A stretch of 64,000 bases of DNA from an uncultured Saprospiraceae bacterium (GCA_937941765.1 CALDGQ010000065.1:1-64000); one strand, 5' to 3'; numbered from the stretch's first letter, positions 39,162-48,735 are shown. Notes: generated by a model from the sequence alone, not told the origin. Translations and numbers: made by a program.

Positions 39162-39681
39162 TGGGTTTTAAATCCTTTTAAGGAAATAAAAGTGAACTGT
39201 TATAATTTAACAAGCTCTAAAGGTGCGCAATCAATAACCTAGTGCAACGCACTAGGTTATTGAAAGAAATAAAAAGTTTTTGGCGCGATTTTCTTTAAAA
39301 AATCGTGACAAAAACTAAACTTGGATGTTAAATAAACAAAACGGAATCTGAATTCGTAAATGCATGAAGAGTCAAAGAGAAATCTTAATTCTACACCAGT
39401 ATACGGTTAGCCTAATTATTCATTTCTAATAACAATCTATCATAAAGCACTTTTTCCACTTCAAAACACCACCAAAATTTACAAATCGTAAACAAATCAA
39501 AACTCAGTTTCCCATCCATAAAATCCCAGCTCTCCTGACCTATCAACTTTCCCAATAAGTAAAAAACAAAATGCTCACTTCACCTATTTCATCAAAATCA
39601 ACCTCCATGTGCCCGTATCTTTACATCGTACAGTGGCTCAAATGAGTTGAGTCCAATTTTTAATCATAAAAATAAAAAGCG
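39162..39681. other. Non-coding intergenic region with a strong hairpin
   Basis: No gene is supported in these 520 bp. The hairpin at 39231-39263 is listed separately. A second, weaker inverted pair (CGATTTT with AAAATCG) lies at about 39290-39310. The rest is AT-rich without long repeats. Confidence 0.45.
39231..39263. terminator. Perfect 15-bp hairpin after the giant adhesin
   Basis: Arms 39231-39245 and 39249-39263 pair perfectly round a three-base loop. It lies 70 bp past the adhesin stop; a short GTTTTT follows about 10 bases beyond. It is a likely terminator, though the T-run is not immediate. Confidence 0.6.
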
Positions 39682-40434
39682 ATGAAAAAGTTAATGATGT
39701 TTATTTCAGCAAGAGCAATTGTAATGTTATTTTCTATGACTTTAAATGCTCAAAGTACTTTACCAGAATTAGAAAAAGTAGAAACAAGAAAAAATATTTT
39801 CAGTTATGATTTTTCCAAAGCAGTTGATTATGCACCCATCAATTTGAGTTATCAACGTACGATTCATTCAAAAGTAGCTATAACCACTTCTATTGGTTTT
39901 TTCAATACTTCAAAATTAGATAATATAAAGACTGGAACTACAACGCATAGAGACTCAGGGAACAGTGGTTGGTTGCTACTAGATATTATAGATATCATTA
40001 CAGAAGATGAGGGTCCAAAGGCTTTTGAAAAAGAGTATAATCAGAAAGGGCAATTCTTAAATCTGGGTCTAAGAATGTATACTAGCCAAGGAAAAATGTT
40101 GCGTCTCTATTGTGAACCAGAATTTACTGTTTACCATTATAAAGCGGATTTACAAACTTCTACTTTAAACAAATGGTATGATGAGGATTTGACAAGGTAT
40201 ATAGATCAATCACTTACTGTTAGGAAAATTAAAAATACGGTAACAATGGGGAAATTGAATTTAGGAGCTCATGTTTTATCGTCAAACGGTCTGTCATTTG
40301 ATTTTTCTACTGGAATTGGTATCGTCGAAAATAAAGATGAGGAAGGAATTAATGAGGCTAAGTTTGGACCTGCAAGTGCTGTTAATGGAGTTGGTGTATT
40401 TGATTTGGAGGCTAAGATTGGATATGCGTTTTAA
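39682..40434 (+). CDS. Hypothetical outer-membrane beta-barrel-like protein (paralogue of 44324-45136)
   Basis: A 250-residue exported protein with a signal peptide (MKKLMMFISARAIVMLF to LNAQ). It matches the gene at 44324 in several places: a YDFSKAVDYAPINLSYQR block just after the signal, FFNTSK, a NQKGQFLNLGLRMY block and a final FDLEAKIGYAF. Alternating polar/hydrophobic strands and the terminal aromatic Phe are typical of outer-membrane barrels. I do not recognise a named family. A hairpin follows at 40463-40496. Confidence 0.72.
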   Translation: MKKLMMFISARAIVMLFSMTLNAQSTLPELEKVETRKNIFSYDFSKAVDYAPINLSYQRTIHSKVAITTSIGFFNTSKLDNIKTGTTTHRDSGNSGWLLLDIIDIITEDEGPKAFEKEYNQKGQFLNLGLRMYTSQGKMLRLYCEPEFTVYHYKADLQTSTLNKWYDEDLTRYIDQSLTVRKIKNTVTMGKLNLGAHVLSSNGLSFDFSTGIGIVENKDEEGINEAKFGPASAVNGVGVFDLEAKIGYAF

Positions 40435-40462
40435 TTGTTATTATTAAAAAAATTAATCTAAA

Positions 40463-40496
40463 AAATTGAGGCAGTGCGTAATCGCTGCCTCAATTT
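40463..40496 (+). terminator. Terminator-like hairpin
   Basis: Perfect 12-bp arms (40463-40474 with 40485-40496), rich in GAGGCAG, sit 30 bp after the stop at 40434, preceded by A-runs and followed by a short ATTT. It probably ends the barrel gene's transcript. Confidence 0.65.
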
Positions 40497-40721
40497 CCTA
40501 AAACACAAACAATGAAATGTATTTTACTTTTATTTTCTAGTGTACTTCAGTCCCAAAAAATGAAATCAATGCTTATATGAAGGATTCTGCATGAAATAGC
40601 ATGTATTTCATTTTAACACTTTTTGTTTTAAAAATTAGCATACTAAACAAATAATTTCCTACCTTTACTCCAAGACATTAAAACAATATAAAAGCATTTC
40701 TTAACCGCTAAATATATTGTT

Positions 40722-41399
40722 ATGAAAAACTATCTGGGCCAAAGGAGTTCCAACTCGTTTAACTACGCCAACTACTTCACCTCCAACTTCGGTCTTCAAA
40801 AAGAATGGCATCGAGGAAAGCTCCCTCACAGAAACAAAGAAAGCCTTCTGCAATTCATCACTTTCCGTTTAGCCGATAGCCTACCGAAAGAGGTATTAGC
40901 CGAATTAGAAGAAAAGGTAAGACGATTACCAGAAAAGCAATCTCAAATTGAATTGAGAATCTTAAGGGAAAGATATTTAAATAAAGGTTTAGGCAGTTGT
41001 GCATTGCAACATCCAGAAATGGCAAAAGTTATGATGGAAGCTTTGCAATATCATGATGATGTCAAATATGATTTATTGGCTTGGAGTATTATGCCTAATC
41101 ATGTCCATGTGCTTATTAAAACGAATGATAAATTACCGAAAATCATACAATCTTGGAAGTCTTTTACTGGAAAATGGGCCTTGAAAAACAATGAAAAATA
41201 TAGCTTGGGTATTGCTCCTAATGCAGATAAATTTTGGATGCCGGAATATTGGGATCGGTTTATTCGGGATGAAGCTCATTATAATAATACGGTTAGATAT
41301 GTTTTGAATAATCCAGCTTCGGCAGGGTTGTCTTTTGGTTGTGTTGCTTGTTTGTTTACTGGGACTTCGATTCGTGGGTTAGATGATTTGGGGAGATGA
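40722..41399 (+). CDS. REP-associated tyrosine transposase (RAYT, Y1 HUH family)
   Basis: A 225-residue single-strand-type transposase. The HUH metal site is HVH (127-129) inside MPNHVHVLI, the hallmark of IS200/TnpA_REP proteins. The catalytic Tyr is probably Tyr187 in the YWDRFIRDEAHYNN segment, followed by VRYVLNNPASAGL. RAYTs occur as single, non-autonomous chromosomal genes and process REP palindromes. No IS ends, cargo or second orf are visible. It lies between two paralogous barrel genes. G-rich direct repeats (GGGAGTTGAG) and an ATGAAGCT/AGCTTCAT palindrome immediately downstream could be its REP-type ends; this is inference. Confidence 0.9.
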   Translation: MKNYLGQRSSNSFNYANYFTSNFGLQKEWHRGKLPHRNKESLLQFITFRLADSLPKEVLAELEEKVRRLPEKQSQIELRILRERYLNKGLGSCALQHPEMAKVMMEALQYHDDVKYDLLAWSIMPNHVHVLIKTNDKLPKIIQSWKSFTGKWALKNNEKYSLGIAPNADKFWMPEYWDRFIRDEAHYNNTVRYVLNNPASAGLSFGCVACLFTGTSIRGLDDLGR

Positions 41400-41455
41400 G
41401 GGAGTTGAGGGGAGTTGAGGGGAATTGGATTGGATGAAGCTAGAGCTTCATATAG
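41399..41455. repeat. G-rich direct repeats and palindrome 3' of the RAYT gene
   Basis: Just past the transposase stop, GGGAGTTGAG recurs, followed by a GGGGAATTGG variant. A perfect ATGAAGCT-AG-AGCTTCAT palindrome lies about 25 bp further. Short G-rich tags beside a palindrome are the general form of REP sequences, but no consensus can be proven from one window. Confidence 0.4.
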
Positions 41456-41476
41456 CCCAGGTTATTGAGTAAATAA

Positions 41477-41506
41477 AGAAAGGCAACTCCGAAGAGCTGC
41501 CTTTCT
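41477..41506. terminator. Terminator-like hairpin between convergent genes
   Basis: Arms AGAAAGGCA and TGCCTTTCT, extended by CTC/GAG with one mismatch, close a CGAA loop. It lies between the plus-strand RAYT gene and the minus-strand gene ending at 41659. A T-rich tract follows on the minus strand. Confidence 0.55.
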
Positions 41507-41658
41507 ACAATATTCTTTATTATTCAATCTTTGGTTTTCGTTTTTTTTGTCTTATCGGTTTTGATAATTTCGATTTTGAAATATCAATGGGCTCCATACT
41601 ATTTTGACCCGACTCCTGTTTCATTTTCTTCTCAACGGCATCTCAACTTTTTAATTTA

Positions 41659-43788
41659 TTAATGATCTACTTGCGCATCTTCTTTAAACTGCACACAACC
41701 TTGAATAAAACCATGAAAATCACCTCCTAGTTCTACTTCAAATTCTGCATTTAATTCAATATAGTTGCCGGCATCCATGCTGACATCCTGACCTGTTAGA
41801 ACTTTTACGGCCTCTGTAGGTGTACTGTTAGTTTCTATGTAATCAGCAACAGATGTGGAAGTGGGTAAATTGCTGGTATCCGTATATATCACGAAAGATT
41901 GACAGCCATCAGGACAGTCAATGTCGATATCATAGGTGATTTCACCATCACTTAATATTTCAACAAAGTAAAGTTGACCACCAATTACATTATAAGACAA
42001 TGACACTTGACTACTACCCGAATTTGTTGCTAACACGGTACAAGCGGAACCACAAACATCGTCTAATAAATTTAAAACCATGTTGTCCGTTGCGGTAGAA
42101 GTTACATTTACATTCAAAACATCTGTACCAGGTGCAATGAATGAGTATAGTTGTCCAAACCCGTAATTTCCACAAGCATCTTCAATATAGTGACCCGTGA
42201 GATCTCCTTGAGAAACTCCACATGCATCTGCTATCACATCATCACATGCGGATGCGCACTCGATGAATTCAGTGGATGCCGTAACAGCGGTTGGACAAAC
42301 TTCTGATGATAAAGCAAAATCCAATGTCCCAGAAATTCCACTAACACTAAAAGCGGAATTGTCACTACTTTCATAGATAATATTAGATGTTGAACCATAA
42401 CCCCAAAACCAATCATCATCTGTATCTGCACTAGTATCATTGTAAATAGAAAGATGATATGCCGTATTTGCTACTGCGTCGAAATCAATTATTGCCTCAT
42501 AGGTGTACACTTTAATGCCGAAAATCGTAAATGAAGTAGCTACTCTACCAGCTGTATTTCCGATTGGTAAACTATATAAAATGGTTCCAGGGACACCTCC
42601 ATTATCTGACCAAATGTTGATGACAAAATTATCATCCATTGGCGTATTCCCATTTGCATAAAATCCAGACCAATTGACTTGATTGACAATATTATTATTG
42701 ACTAACTGAAATGGAGCTGCGACATAATTTGGTAAATTGACATCACTGATCGCACCACTTGTTAAACCTGTAAAATTTGCAACTCCATTGTTATAAACTT
42801 CTTGACTTGCAGCACCTGTATAAGTTACATCAATAGATCCAGTTGTCACTGCAGCTGGATTTAAAGAGAAGGTCGTACCATCCCCATTATCTGTTACGCC
42901 AGTACCACTATAAACACCTCCAACGGGCATTCCTCCCCCATTGATAGTTTGTAAATTGCTAGATGCACAATCCGTTAATAGACTTGGTAAGGACAAAGTT
43001 GCAACACCTGCAGGGGTCAATGTATAAGACACTACATTTGAATATGCTGTTCGACCTGAACAATCATTGGCCCTACGTCTATACGATGTTGTTTGTTGAA
43101 GACTTGGTGGATCATAACTTGCAGAAGTAGCACCTGCAACGTCTGTCCAAGTACCACCGACGGTCAACATTTCCCATTGATAAGTTGCCCATTTTGTCGC
43201 ATTGGTAATATTGTTTATAGGAGCTGGATCATAAGGTGTACAATCGGTAACCGAAGCCATCGCCACATCACCAGGAAATAGGTCATCATAGGTATATTGG
43301 TAGGAGTATTCCACTCCCCAAGTGATGCCATCACATTCTCTAGTTCCAGTGAAATAATGAAATGTACAAGGTGTTAAATCAGTAAGGATATTGGAACCTA
43401 CCGTCGCATATCCACCACAATCTCCGTCATCACCACCACAGAAAAAATCATCATCTTCATAAGCATTGAGCTGCACCGTAATTACCGTGTTATTATTTCC
43501 AGCTGTTGCATTTCTCCAAGAATAGTTGGTTACACCAATCCATTCACAGGCTCCACTATCTTCAATATCCGTATTCCAATCACTCCAGGCAGTATTTACC
43601 TGATCATTGACTCGCAGTCTAAATCGGTAATCAGGACCGCTAGAACAATCGCCACATTCACTAGAATATAAGTCATCGCCATCGACTTGATAAGTGATCG
43701 TCTGGGCTTGAAGGAATGGAAGATTTAAAAATAAAGCAAAAGTGGAAATGAATAGCCATTTGATGGCTAGGTTGGAGTGATTCTTCAT
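41659..43788 (-). CDS. Secreted multi-domain protein with Ig-like and PPC-like domains
   Basis: A 709-residue exported protein with a signal peptide (to about FLQAQT). The N-terminal third is rich in Cys and aromatics (SSECGDCSSGPDYRFR). Residues about 180-330 hold Ig-like beta modules, including TSYRRRANDCSG, common in Bacteroidota adhesins. Residues about 510-630 resemble a pre-peptidase C-terminal domain (YSFIAPGTDVLNV, YFVEIL). The C-terminus (DAGNYIELNAEFEV...GC) is the module also found in the proteins at 18918 and 53990. No catalytic motif is evident, so a structural or binding role is likely. It is the only minus-strand gene in this stretch. Confidence 0.75.
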   Translation of the reverse strand: MKNHSNLAIKWLFISTFALFLNLPFLQAQTITYQVDGDDLYSSECGDCSSGPDYRFRLRVNDQVNTAWSDWNTDIEDSGACEWIGVTNYSWRNATAGNNNTVITVQLNAYEDDDFFCGGDDGDCGGYATVGSNILTDLTPCTFHYFTGTRECDGITWGVEYSYQYTYDDLFPGDVAMASVTDCTPYDPAPINNITNATKWATYQWEMLTVGGTWTDVAGATSASYDPPSLQQTTSYRRRANDCSGRTAYSNVVSYTLTPAGVATLSLPSLLTDCASSNLQTINGGGMPVGGVYSGTGVTDNGDGTTFSLNPAAVTTGSIDVTYTGAASQEVYNNGVANFTGLTSGAISDVNLPNYVAAPFQLVNNNIVNQVNWSGFYANGNTPMDDNFVINIWSDNGGVPGTILYSLPIGNTAGRVATSFTIFGIKVYTYEAIIDFDAVANTAYHLSIYNDTSADTDDDWFWGYGSTSNIIYESSDNSAFSVSGISGTLDFALSSEVCPTAVTASTEFIECASACDDVIADACGVSQGDLTGHYIEDACGNYGFGQLYSFIAPGTDVLNVNVTSTATDNMVLNLLDDVCGSACTVLATNSGSSQVSLSYNVIGGQLYFVEILSDGEITYDIDIDCPDGCQSFVIYTDTSNLPTSTSVADYIETNSTPTEAVKVLTGQDVSMDAGNYIELNAEFEVELGGDFHGFIQGCVQFKEDAQVDH

Positions 43789-44323
43789 TTTTTGGTTATT
43801 TGTTAGCTAATTCTGTTCTATAATCTAAAATGCAGATAACGGTCAAATGAGTTAAGTTCGACCAATTTCTATGAACAAAATACTTTAAAATATTTACATA
43901 TTATAATATTTAAGCAGGAGTATGAACTTCGTCTTTCTTGATGCGAATAGGTGGAGTGTTGATTCTTGGAAAATATTGAATAATAAAACAGCAACTTAAG
44001 GAACTTCCATTTTTGTTGACCATCAACTTCAATTGTTTTTGATTCATCTTGTTTTATACGAATGGGTGCTTTCAGTAAACTAATTGGTTCATGTTTCTTC
44101 AGAAGGTTCAAGCAAGAAATTTTACAAATCATAAACAAAAGAATTGAGTGTTTCGAAAACGTAAATTTTTTGTTAAATTTTCATCCACATTGTCAATATC
44201 ATGAAATAATCTTTTGACACTTTACAAATTATGATTATATTGAAAATGAAGTTGAATTAACTTTAATCTATTGACACAAGCAATTCGTTGGCGTCAAATT
44301 TCTTAACCAAAAAAATTCAAGTT
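43789..44323. other. Intergenic region with a possible decayed small gene
   Basis: Between the divergent genes at 43788 and 44324 no intact gene is convincing. The minus-strand frame at 43910-44138 is listed separately as a possible broken gene. The 180 bases before 44324 are AT-rich and should carry the promoter of the barrel gene. Confidence 0.4.
43910..44138 (-). pseudogene. Possible frameshifted small gene with duplicated PIRIK motif
   Basis: An open frame from 44138 encodes about 55 residues including APIRIKQDES and WKFLKLLFYYSIF. A one-base shift at the TTTT run near 43970 changes the frame to PRINTPPIRIKKDEVHTPA and a stop at 43910-43912. The same motif, PIRIK.DE, thus appears twice, once on each side of the shift, which is hard to explain by chance. 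It may be a decayed gene, a sequencing error, or two short peptides. No family recognised and no signal peptide seen. Confidence 0.3.
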
Positions 44324-45136
44324 ATGATAAAAGCAATTAAACTTTTAAGTTCACTAGCAATTGTAATGTTATATTTAACACCTAGTTACGCTCAGGACGC
44401 GAATTTGCTGAATGATTCTAGGTTAGAAAAAAAGAATACATTGACTTACGACATTTCTAGTGCTATAGATTATTCTCCAATAAACATTTCCTATGAAAGA
44501 ATACTTAGACATGGGATTTCACTGACTTCATCATTTGGTCGTTTTCATACTACTCAAAGTTCAAATGCGAATAACACCATTACTACTTCTGCTGATTTAC
44601 AACTAGCTGAGAATTGTTGGTTAGTGAATTCTTCTCCAATAGGAAATAGTTATAACTATGATGATATTCCGAAATCAACGGTGAGAGAGACCAATCAAAA
44701 AGGACAATATTATAGTTTGGGGTTAAGAATTTATCCAGCAAGACTTGGTAAATCACATTCCAAGATTGCCAATTTCAAAACTATGTTTTATCTCGAACCT
44801 CAGTGGACCCTTTATAATTATAAAGCGGATCACGGAACGACAACAAATGAGATTGGAGCTAATGATGACTTTTACAGAGGTTCTTCAGAAACTTATACGG
44901 TGATTGCACAAATTTATACTGTTACAGAGGAGCAAAGAAACTACTCAGCAATGAAAATGAATTGCGGTTGGCGTATATTAACCAAAAAACGTATCGCTTT
45001 TGAAGTAGCAGTTGCAGCAGGGATTTTAATGCATAAGGAAGGAGAAAAATGGGCTAATACAAATCCATTTGGAAATTCATTGATTTCAGGAAACAAGATT
45101 TTTGACTTGAAACTAAAAGCTGGTTATAACTTTTAG
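44324..45136 (+). CDS. Hypothetical outer-membrane beta-barrel-like protein (paralogue of 39682-40434)
   Basis: A 270-residue exported protein. The ATG at 44324 gives a good signal peptide (MIKAIKLLSSLAIVMLY to SYAQ); a TTG 12 codons upstream is less likely. It shares with the 39682 gene YDISSAIDYSPINISYER, NQKGQYYSLGLRIY and a final FDLKLKAGYNF, so the two are paralogues, with this one about 20 residues longer. The C-terminal Phe and strand pattern suggest an outer-membrane barrel. A strong terminator follows. Function unknown. Confidence 0.74.
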   Translation: MIKAIKLLSSLAIVMLYLTPSYAQDANLLNDSRLEKKNTLTYDISSAIDYSPINISYERILRHGISLTSSFGRFHTTQSSNANNTITTSADLQLAENCWLVNSSPIGNSYNYDDIPKSTVRETNQKGQYYSLGLRIYPARLGKSHSKIANFKTMFYLEPQWTLYNYKADHGTTTNEIGANDDFYRGSSETYTVIAQIYTVTEEQRNYSAMKMNCGWRILTKKRIAFEVAVAAGILMHKEGEKWANTNPFGNSLISGNKIFDLKLKAGYNF

Positions 45137-45153
45137 AAGTTATTAATAAAAAT

Positions 45154-45189
45154 AAAAAACAGGCAGCTTTTTGAGCTGCCTGTTTTTTT
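45154..45189. terminator. Bidirectional intrinsic terminator
   Basis: Arms with a CAGGCAGCT core plus six or more A/T pairs (45154-45168 with 45174-45189) close a five-base loop and end in a T-run. It lies between the convergent barrel gene and feoB and can serve both strands. Confidence 0.9.
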
Positions 45190-45209
45190 TTATACCGCAG
45201 AATAGAACT

Positions 45210-47180
45210 TTATCCAAAAACCGTATATCCCATCCATGCCGCTACATAAGCCATCACCAGCATGATCACAAATTGCATAACAGGATACTTCCAATTGCCA
45301 ACTTCTTTACGTACAATCGCCAACGTACTCATACATTGAAGGGCAAAGACATAGAAAAGTAGCAACGAAATACAAGTAGCAAAATTAAATCGCTTTTTAC
45401 CAGTATCCAGATTAATTTCATTTTGCATACGTGTTTTGACCAATCCTTCATCCTCAGAACCAACACTGTAAATCGTGGATAGTGCTCCAACAAAAACTTC
45501 TCTTGCCGCAAATGAAGAGATGATTGCAATCCCAATTTTCCAATCAAATCCAAGTGGCTTAATGACTGGTTCAATAAATTTCCCCATATATCCTGCGTAG
45601 GAATATTCGAGATCAAAAGCGTCTCTTGAAATAGGTAGTTCTGCATTTTCAGCTTGAGCAGTTTGGAATTTTTGATCTAAAAAGTTTTGATTTCTTGGAC
45701 TATAACTTAACAGAAACCAAAGGACGATAGAAACGACAAAGATTACTTTACCAGCATCGACTACAAATGATTTTGTTTTTTGATAAACATTGTAAAATAC
45801 GTTTCGCCAATTCGGAACCCGATAAACTGGCATCTCCAACGAAAATAATGGAACCGTTTTTAAAGTCGATCGTCGCTGCGCCAAATAAGCAACCAACAAG
45901 GTCGCTACCAATCCTAATAAATACAAGCCAAATAACAATAAGCCTTGTGGATTGAAAAAACCTGTGCCCTCAGCAGGAAACATGATCGCAATTAAAATAG
46001 TATAGACTGGTAGTCGTGCGGCACAAGTCATCAATGGAGCTGCAAATATTACTGCCATTCTTTCTTTTGAATCAGTAATGGTTTTGGCACTCATAATCGC
46101 TGGTATCGCACATGCCCAACTCGACATCAAAGGAATAACACTCTGTCCACTTAAACCAAATTTGGATAATACTCGATCTGAAAGAAAGGAAATTCTGGAT
46201 AAATAGCCTGATTGTTCTAAAACACTTAATAGGAAAAATAAGATGGCAATTTGTGGTATAAATATCAAAACACCGCCCAATCCTGCGATGATTCCATCAC
46301 TCACCAAACTTGACAACCATTCACTAGAAATGTTACTCGTTGCCAATTCACTCAAACCTGCAAATCCTGCGTCTATCAAATCCATAGGATAGCTTGATAG
46401 GTAAAATACGGATTGGAACAGTACTAAAATAACTCCTAAGAAAATCAACAAACCCCACACTGGGTGCAATAATATCTTATCAATGCTTCGCGACGTATCC
46501 AAAAAATCATTTCGATTTGCTAGACTTGTAGTGGTAGATTCGATGATGTTGTTGACTATTTTTTGTCTCTTTATAAAGTCATTTTCGAAGATCTGACTTT
46601 GATTGGATGAAGTAGTAGTTAAGATCGCTTGAAAGTTATTTCCAACAATATCCTTACTAAATTCATCATAAAGACTTCTACATACAGCATTGGGTACTTG
46701 AAACTTACTTTCTTTAATTGCTTGTTTCAACTCGTCCATCCCTTCTCCATTTCTGGAATTCATCAGCATTACTGGACAACCAATTTGAACAGCCATCTGT
46801 GCAATATCTATCTCAATATTATTTTTCTGTAAATCATCTTTGAAGTTGATAACTAATATCATCGGAATTTGTAAATCCGCAATTTCAGTAAACAACATCA
46901 GATTATCTTCTAACAACATGCCGTTGCATACAAATAATACCGGTTCTTTGGTTTCAGCGTACTCTAAAATTGTTGCTTTAGGAATTAGCTCCTCGGCAGT
47001 GACAGATTTTAATGTACGAATTCCTGGTAGGTCCACCACCCGGATTCCATCCACCACACCACTCTTTTTTTCGATGGTGACACCACTGTAGTTACCTATT
47101 TTTTGATTAAGTCCAGTTAGTAAATTGAAAAGACTACTTTTTCCAGCATTGGGTTTGCCGACGAGTGCAAATTGTTTCAT
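45210..47180 (-). CDS. feoB: Ferrous iron transport protein B
   Basis: A 656-residue inner-membrane Fe(II) transporter. The N-terminal G domain shows G1 GKPNAGKSS (8-16), G2-like NYSGVT, G3 DLPG and G4-like NFKDD. The membrane part has the paired Gate motifs, with SGQSVIPLMSSWACAIPAIM and RLPVYTILI recognisable. It is shorter than E. coli FeoB (about 770) but within the range for Bacteroidota. FeoA starts just upstream, with 2 bases between stop and start. No separate FeoC gene is seen. No Fur box could be assigned by eye. Confidence 0.96.
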   Translation of the reverse strand: MKQFALVGKPNAGKSSLFNLLTGLNQKIGNYSGVTIEKKSGVVDGIRVVDLPGIRTLKSVTAEELIPKATILEYAETKEPVLFVCNGMLLEDNLMLFTEIADLQIPMILVINFKDDLQKNNIEIDIAQMAVQIGCPVMLMNSRNGEGMDELKQAIKESKFQVPNAVCRSLYDEFSKDIVGNNFQAILTTTSSNQSQIFENDFIKRQKIVNNIIESTTTSLANRNDFLDTSRSIDKILLHPVWGLLIFLGVILVLFQSVFYLSSYPMDLIDAGFAGLSELATSNISSEWLSSLVSDGIIAGLGGVLIFIPQIAILFFLLSVLEQSGYLSRISFLSDRVLSKFGLSGQSVIPLMSSWACAIPAIMSAKTITDSKERMAVIFAAPLMTCAARLPVYTILIAIMFPAEGTGFFNPQGLLLFGLYLLGLVATLLVAYLAQRRSTLKTVPLFSLEMPVYRVPNWRNVFYNVYQKTKSFVVDAGKVIFVVSIVLWFLLSYSPRNQNFLDQKFQTAQAENAELPISRDAFDLEYSYAGYMGKFIEPVIKPLGFDWKIGIAIISSFAAREVFVGALSTIYSVGSEDEGLVKTRMQNEINLDTGKKRFNFATCISLLLFYVFALQCMSTLAIVRKEVGNWKYPVMQFVIMLVMAYVAAWMGYTVFG

Positions 47181-47182
47181 AA

Positions 47183-47407
47183 TTAGATCTTGATAAATTC
47201 GAGGTATTCAAAATCCTTTGTACGCAAACTAAGCATCTTACCATTTAAAGTCAGATTGATTAAACCAGCATATTTTGGACTGTAATTTTTGGTGAAAATG
47301 GTACCAGTGGCCATACCATTTGCTAGGAAATAGTTTTTTACTTCCGTAGACCCTCGGATTGCGGTGATCTTGGCACGATCTCCTTCTGTTAAGATTTCTG
47401 CTTTCAC
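47183..47407 (-). CDS. feoA: Ferrous iron transport protein A (SH3-like)
   Basis: A 74-residue cytoplasmic SH3-like protein, typical FeoA size. The pattern FLANGMATGTIF and the closing LSLRTKDFEYLEF fit the family. It is the first gene of a feoAB operon, ending 2 bases before feoB. FeoA is thought to assist or regulate FeoB-mediated uptake of ferrous iron. A free-standing FeoA rather than an FeoAB fusion is the common arrangement. Confidence 0.92.
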   Translation of the reverse strand: MKAEILTEGDRAKITAIRGSTEVKNYFLANGMATGTIFTKNYSPKYAGLINLTLNGKMLSLRTKDFEYLEFIKI

Positions 47408-47595
47408 GTTTTCAAGGTATGTTGAATGATGAACTGAAAATTTTCATTTAAATTGGTTGCTATTAAGCAGTTTTTTGCCGCTAGCCATCCGATTTTACAT
47501 TTTCAATTCTCTAGTTCTTGCAAAGAAAACACTTATCTTGAATTAATCTAAATAAGAATGGGTTTTTTTGGGTTTGAAGTTCACATGTCCAATAT

Positions 47596-48735
47596 TCAAC
47601 TTGTGCTACTGTCATTTCTTAGTAAATCAAGTTTGAGTTTTTCATCCTGAAATTGTTGCCAATATTTTTCTTGTAAGTTTTTATCAAAATCAGTGTTTAT
47701 AAAACTTAAAACTTCTTTGAAACTATTGATTACACTTTTGGGTACTTCATTTTTCTCAAAGAATTTTTGATATGATAGCCTAATTTCTTCTTTCTTTTCA
47801 GTTGGTAAAATTTTGATGTTGAAATAAGTCGGTCGCTCTAATAAGTTGAGATAAATCCCATCGGGTTCAATCATTTTTAATCTCAATGCTTCAATATATA
47901 ATGTTGGTAAATGTGCCACATTAAAAACAGAGACCGTCGGTGCGATTTTGAATTGAATAGGAGGTGATGATCTTATTTTTTCTCGATTGATTAAGATTTC
48001 ATCCCATTTCATATCTGTTCGAATATATTCTCCTAATTTTCCTACTCCATCAATACTTGCCAATATTTCAACTTCTGGAAAATTTGACCATAAATCTAAC
48101 AAGTCGTAGTCACGGAAATTTAATTTTGAAAAATTGGTGTTATATCTTAATCGGCAATTTGTAACTTTATTGTTAATCAACCATTGTAATAGCAAATAAT
48201 GTTCTTCAGTCACCAATGGCTCTCCTCCTGCAAAATAAAATTCTTCCGCATTTAAAAGAGCTGGCCCTGATTTTTCAATAAAAGCATTAAAATCTGTGAT
48301 ATTTTGAATAATCGCTTTCTCACCAACATTTCTACCTAATTTTTTTGCATCATTAAACCATTTGGAACTTGCGCCATGCCAACAGGTCCGACAACGAAAA
48401 TTGCAAACATTGGAGAATCGAATGTCAAAATAAATGGGAAGTTGGTTTTCTTTTGTTATGTCGAAGTCTTTAAATTTTTCGTGCGTTTCTTGTCGATAAC
48501 TAGTCGCACCTCCAGCTTCTCGGTTGATGCAATTGGCACATCTTTTATCTGGTTGGTTTTGTAAAAATTTTTCTCTTAGTTCATTAATTTCTTTTCCATT
48601 CCATATTTCGTCAAATGATTGTTCATTGATGTTACCAAATGGGATATTAGCAATGCAGCAGGCTTTGGCCGTTCCGTTGTTTCCGATGTGGAGGTGAAGC
48701 CATGGCATTAGGCAGTATGGTTTTTTTGGTTGCAT
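47596..48735 (-). CDS. Radical SAM protein with N-terminal SPASM/twitch-like Cys cluster
   Basis: A 379-residue radical SAM enzyme. The CxxxCxxC motif binding the catalytic [4Fe-4S] is Cys111, Cys115 and Cys118 (CNFRCRTC). A second Cys set lies before it (Cys8, Cys26, Cys27, Cys66, Cys69; CLMPWLHLHIG, KACC, CANC), the form of a twitch/SPASM auxiliary cluster placed at the N-terminus rather than the usual C-terminus. AGGEPL follows in the core. Such proteins often modify peptides or act in polysaccharide clusters; no obvious substrate gene lies nearby. It stands alone, with 188 bp to feoA. Confidence 0.85.
   Translation of the reverse strand: MQPKKPYCLMPWLHLHIGNNGTAKACCIANIPFGNINEQSFDEIWNGKEINELREKFLQNQPDKRCANCINREAGGATSYRQETHEKFKDFDITKENQLPIYFDIRFSNVCNFRCRTCWHGASSKWFNDAKKLGRNVGEKAIIQNITDFNAFIEKSGPALLNAEEFYFAGGEPLVTEEHYLLLQWLINNKVTNCRLRYNTNFSKLNFRDYDLLDLWSNFPEVEILASIDGVGKLGEYIRTDMKWDEILINREKIRSSPPIQFKIAPTVSVFNVAHLPTLYIEALRLKMIEPDGIYLNLLERPTYFNIKILPTEKKEEIRLSYQKFFEKNEVPKSVINSFKEVLSFINTDFDKNLQEKYWQQFQDEKLKLDLLRNDSSTS

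Noticed and set aside
40722-41399. A complete IS200/IS605 element
   Set aside because: No TnpB gene and no clear element ends; the protein has the layout of a single-copy RAYT.
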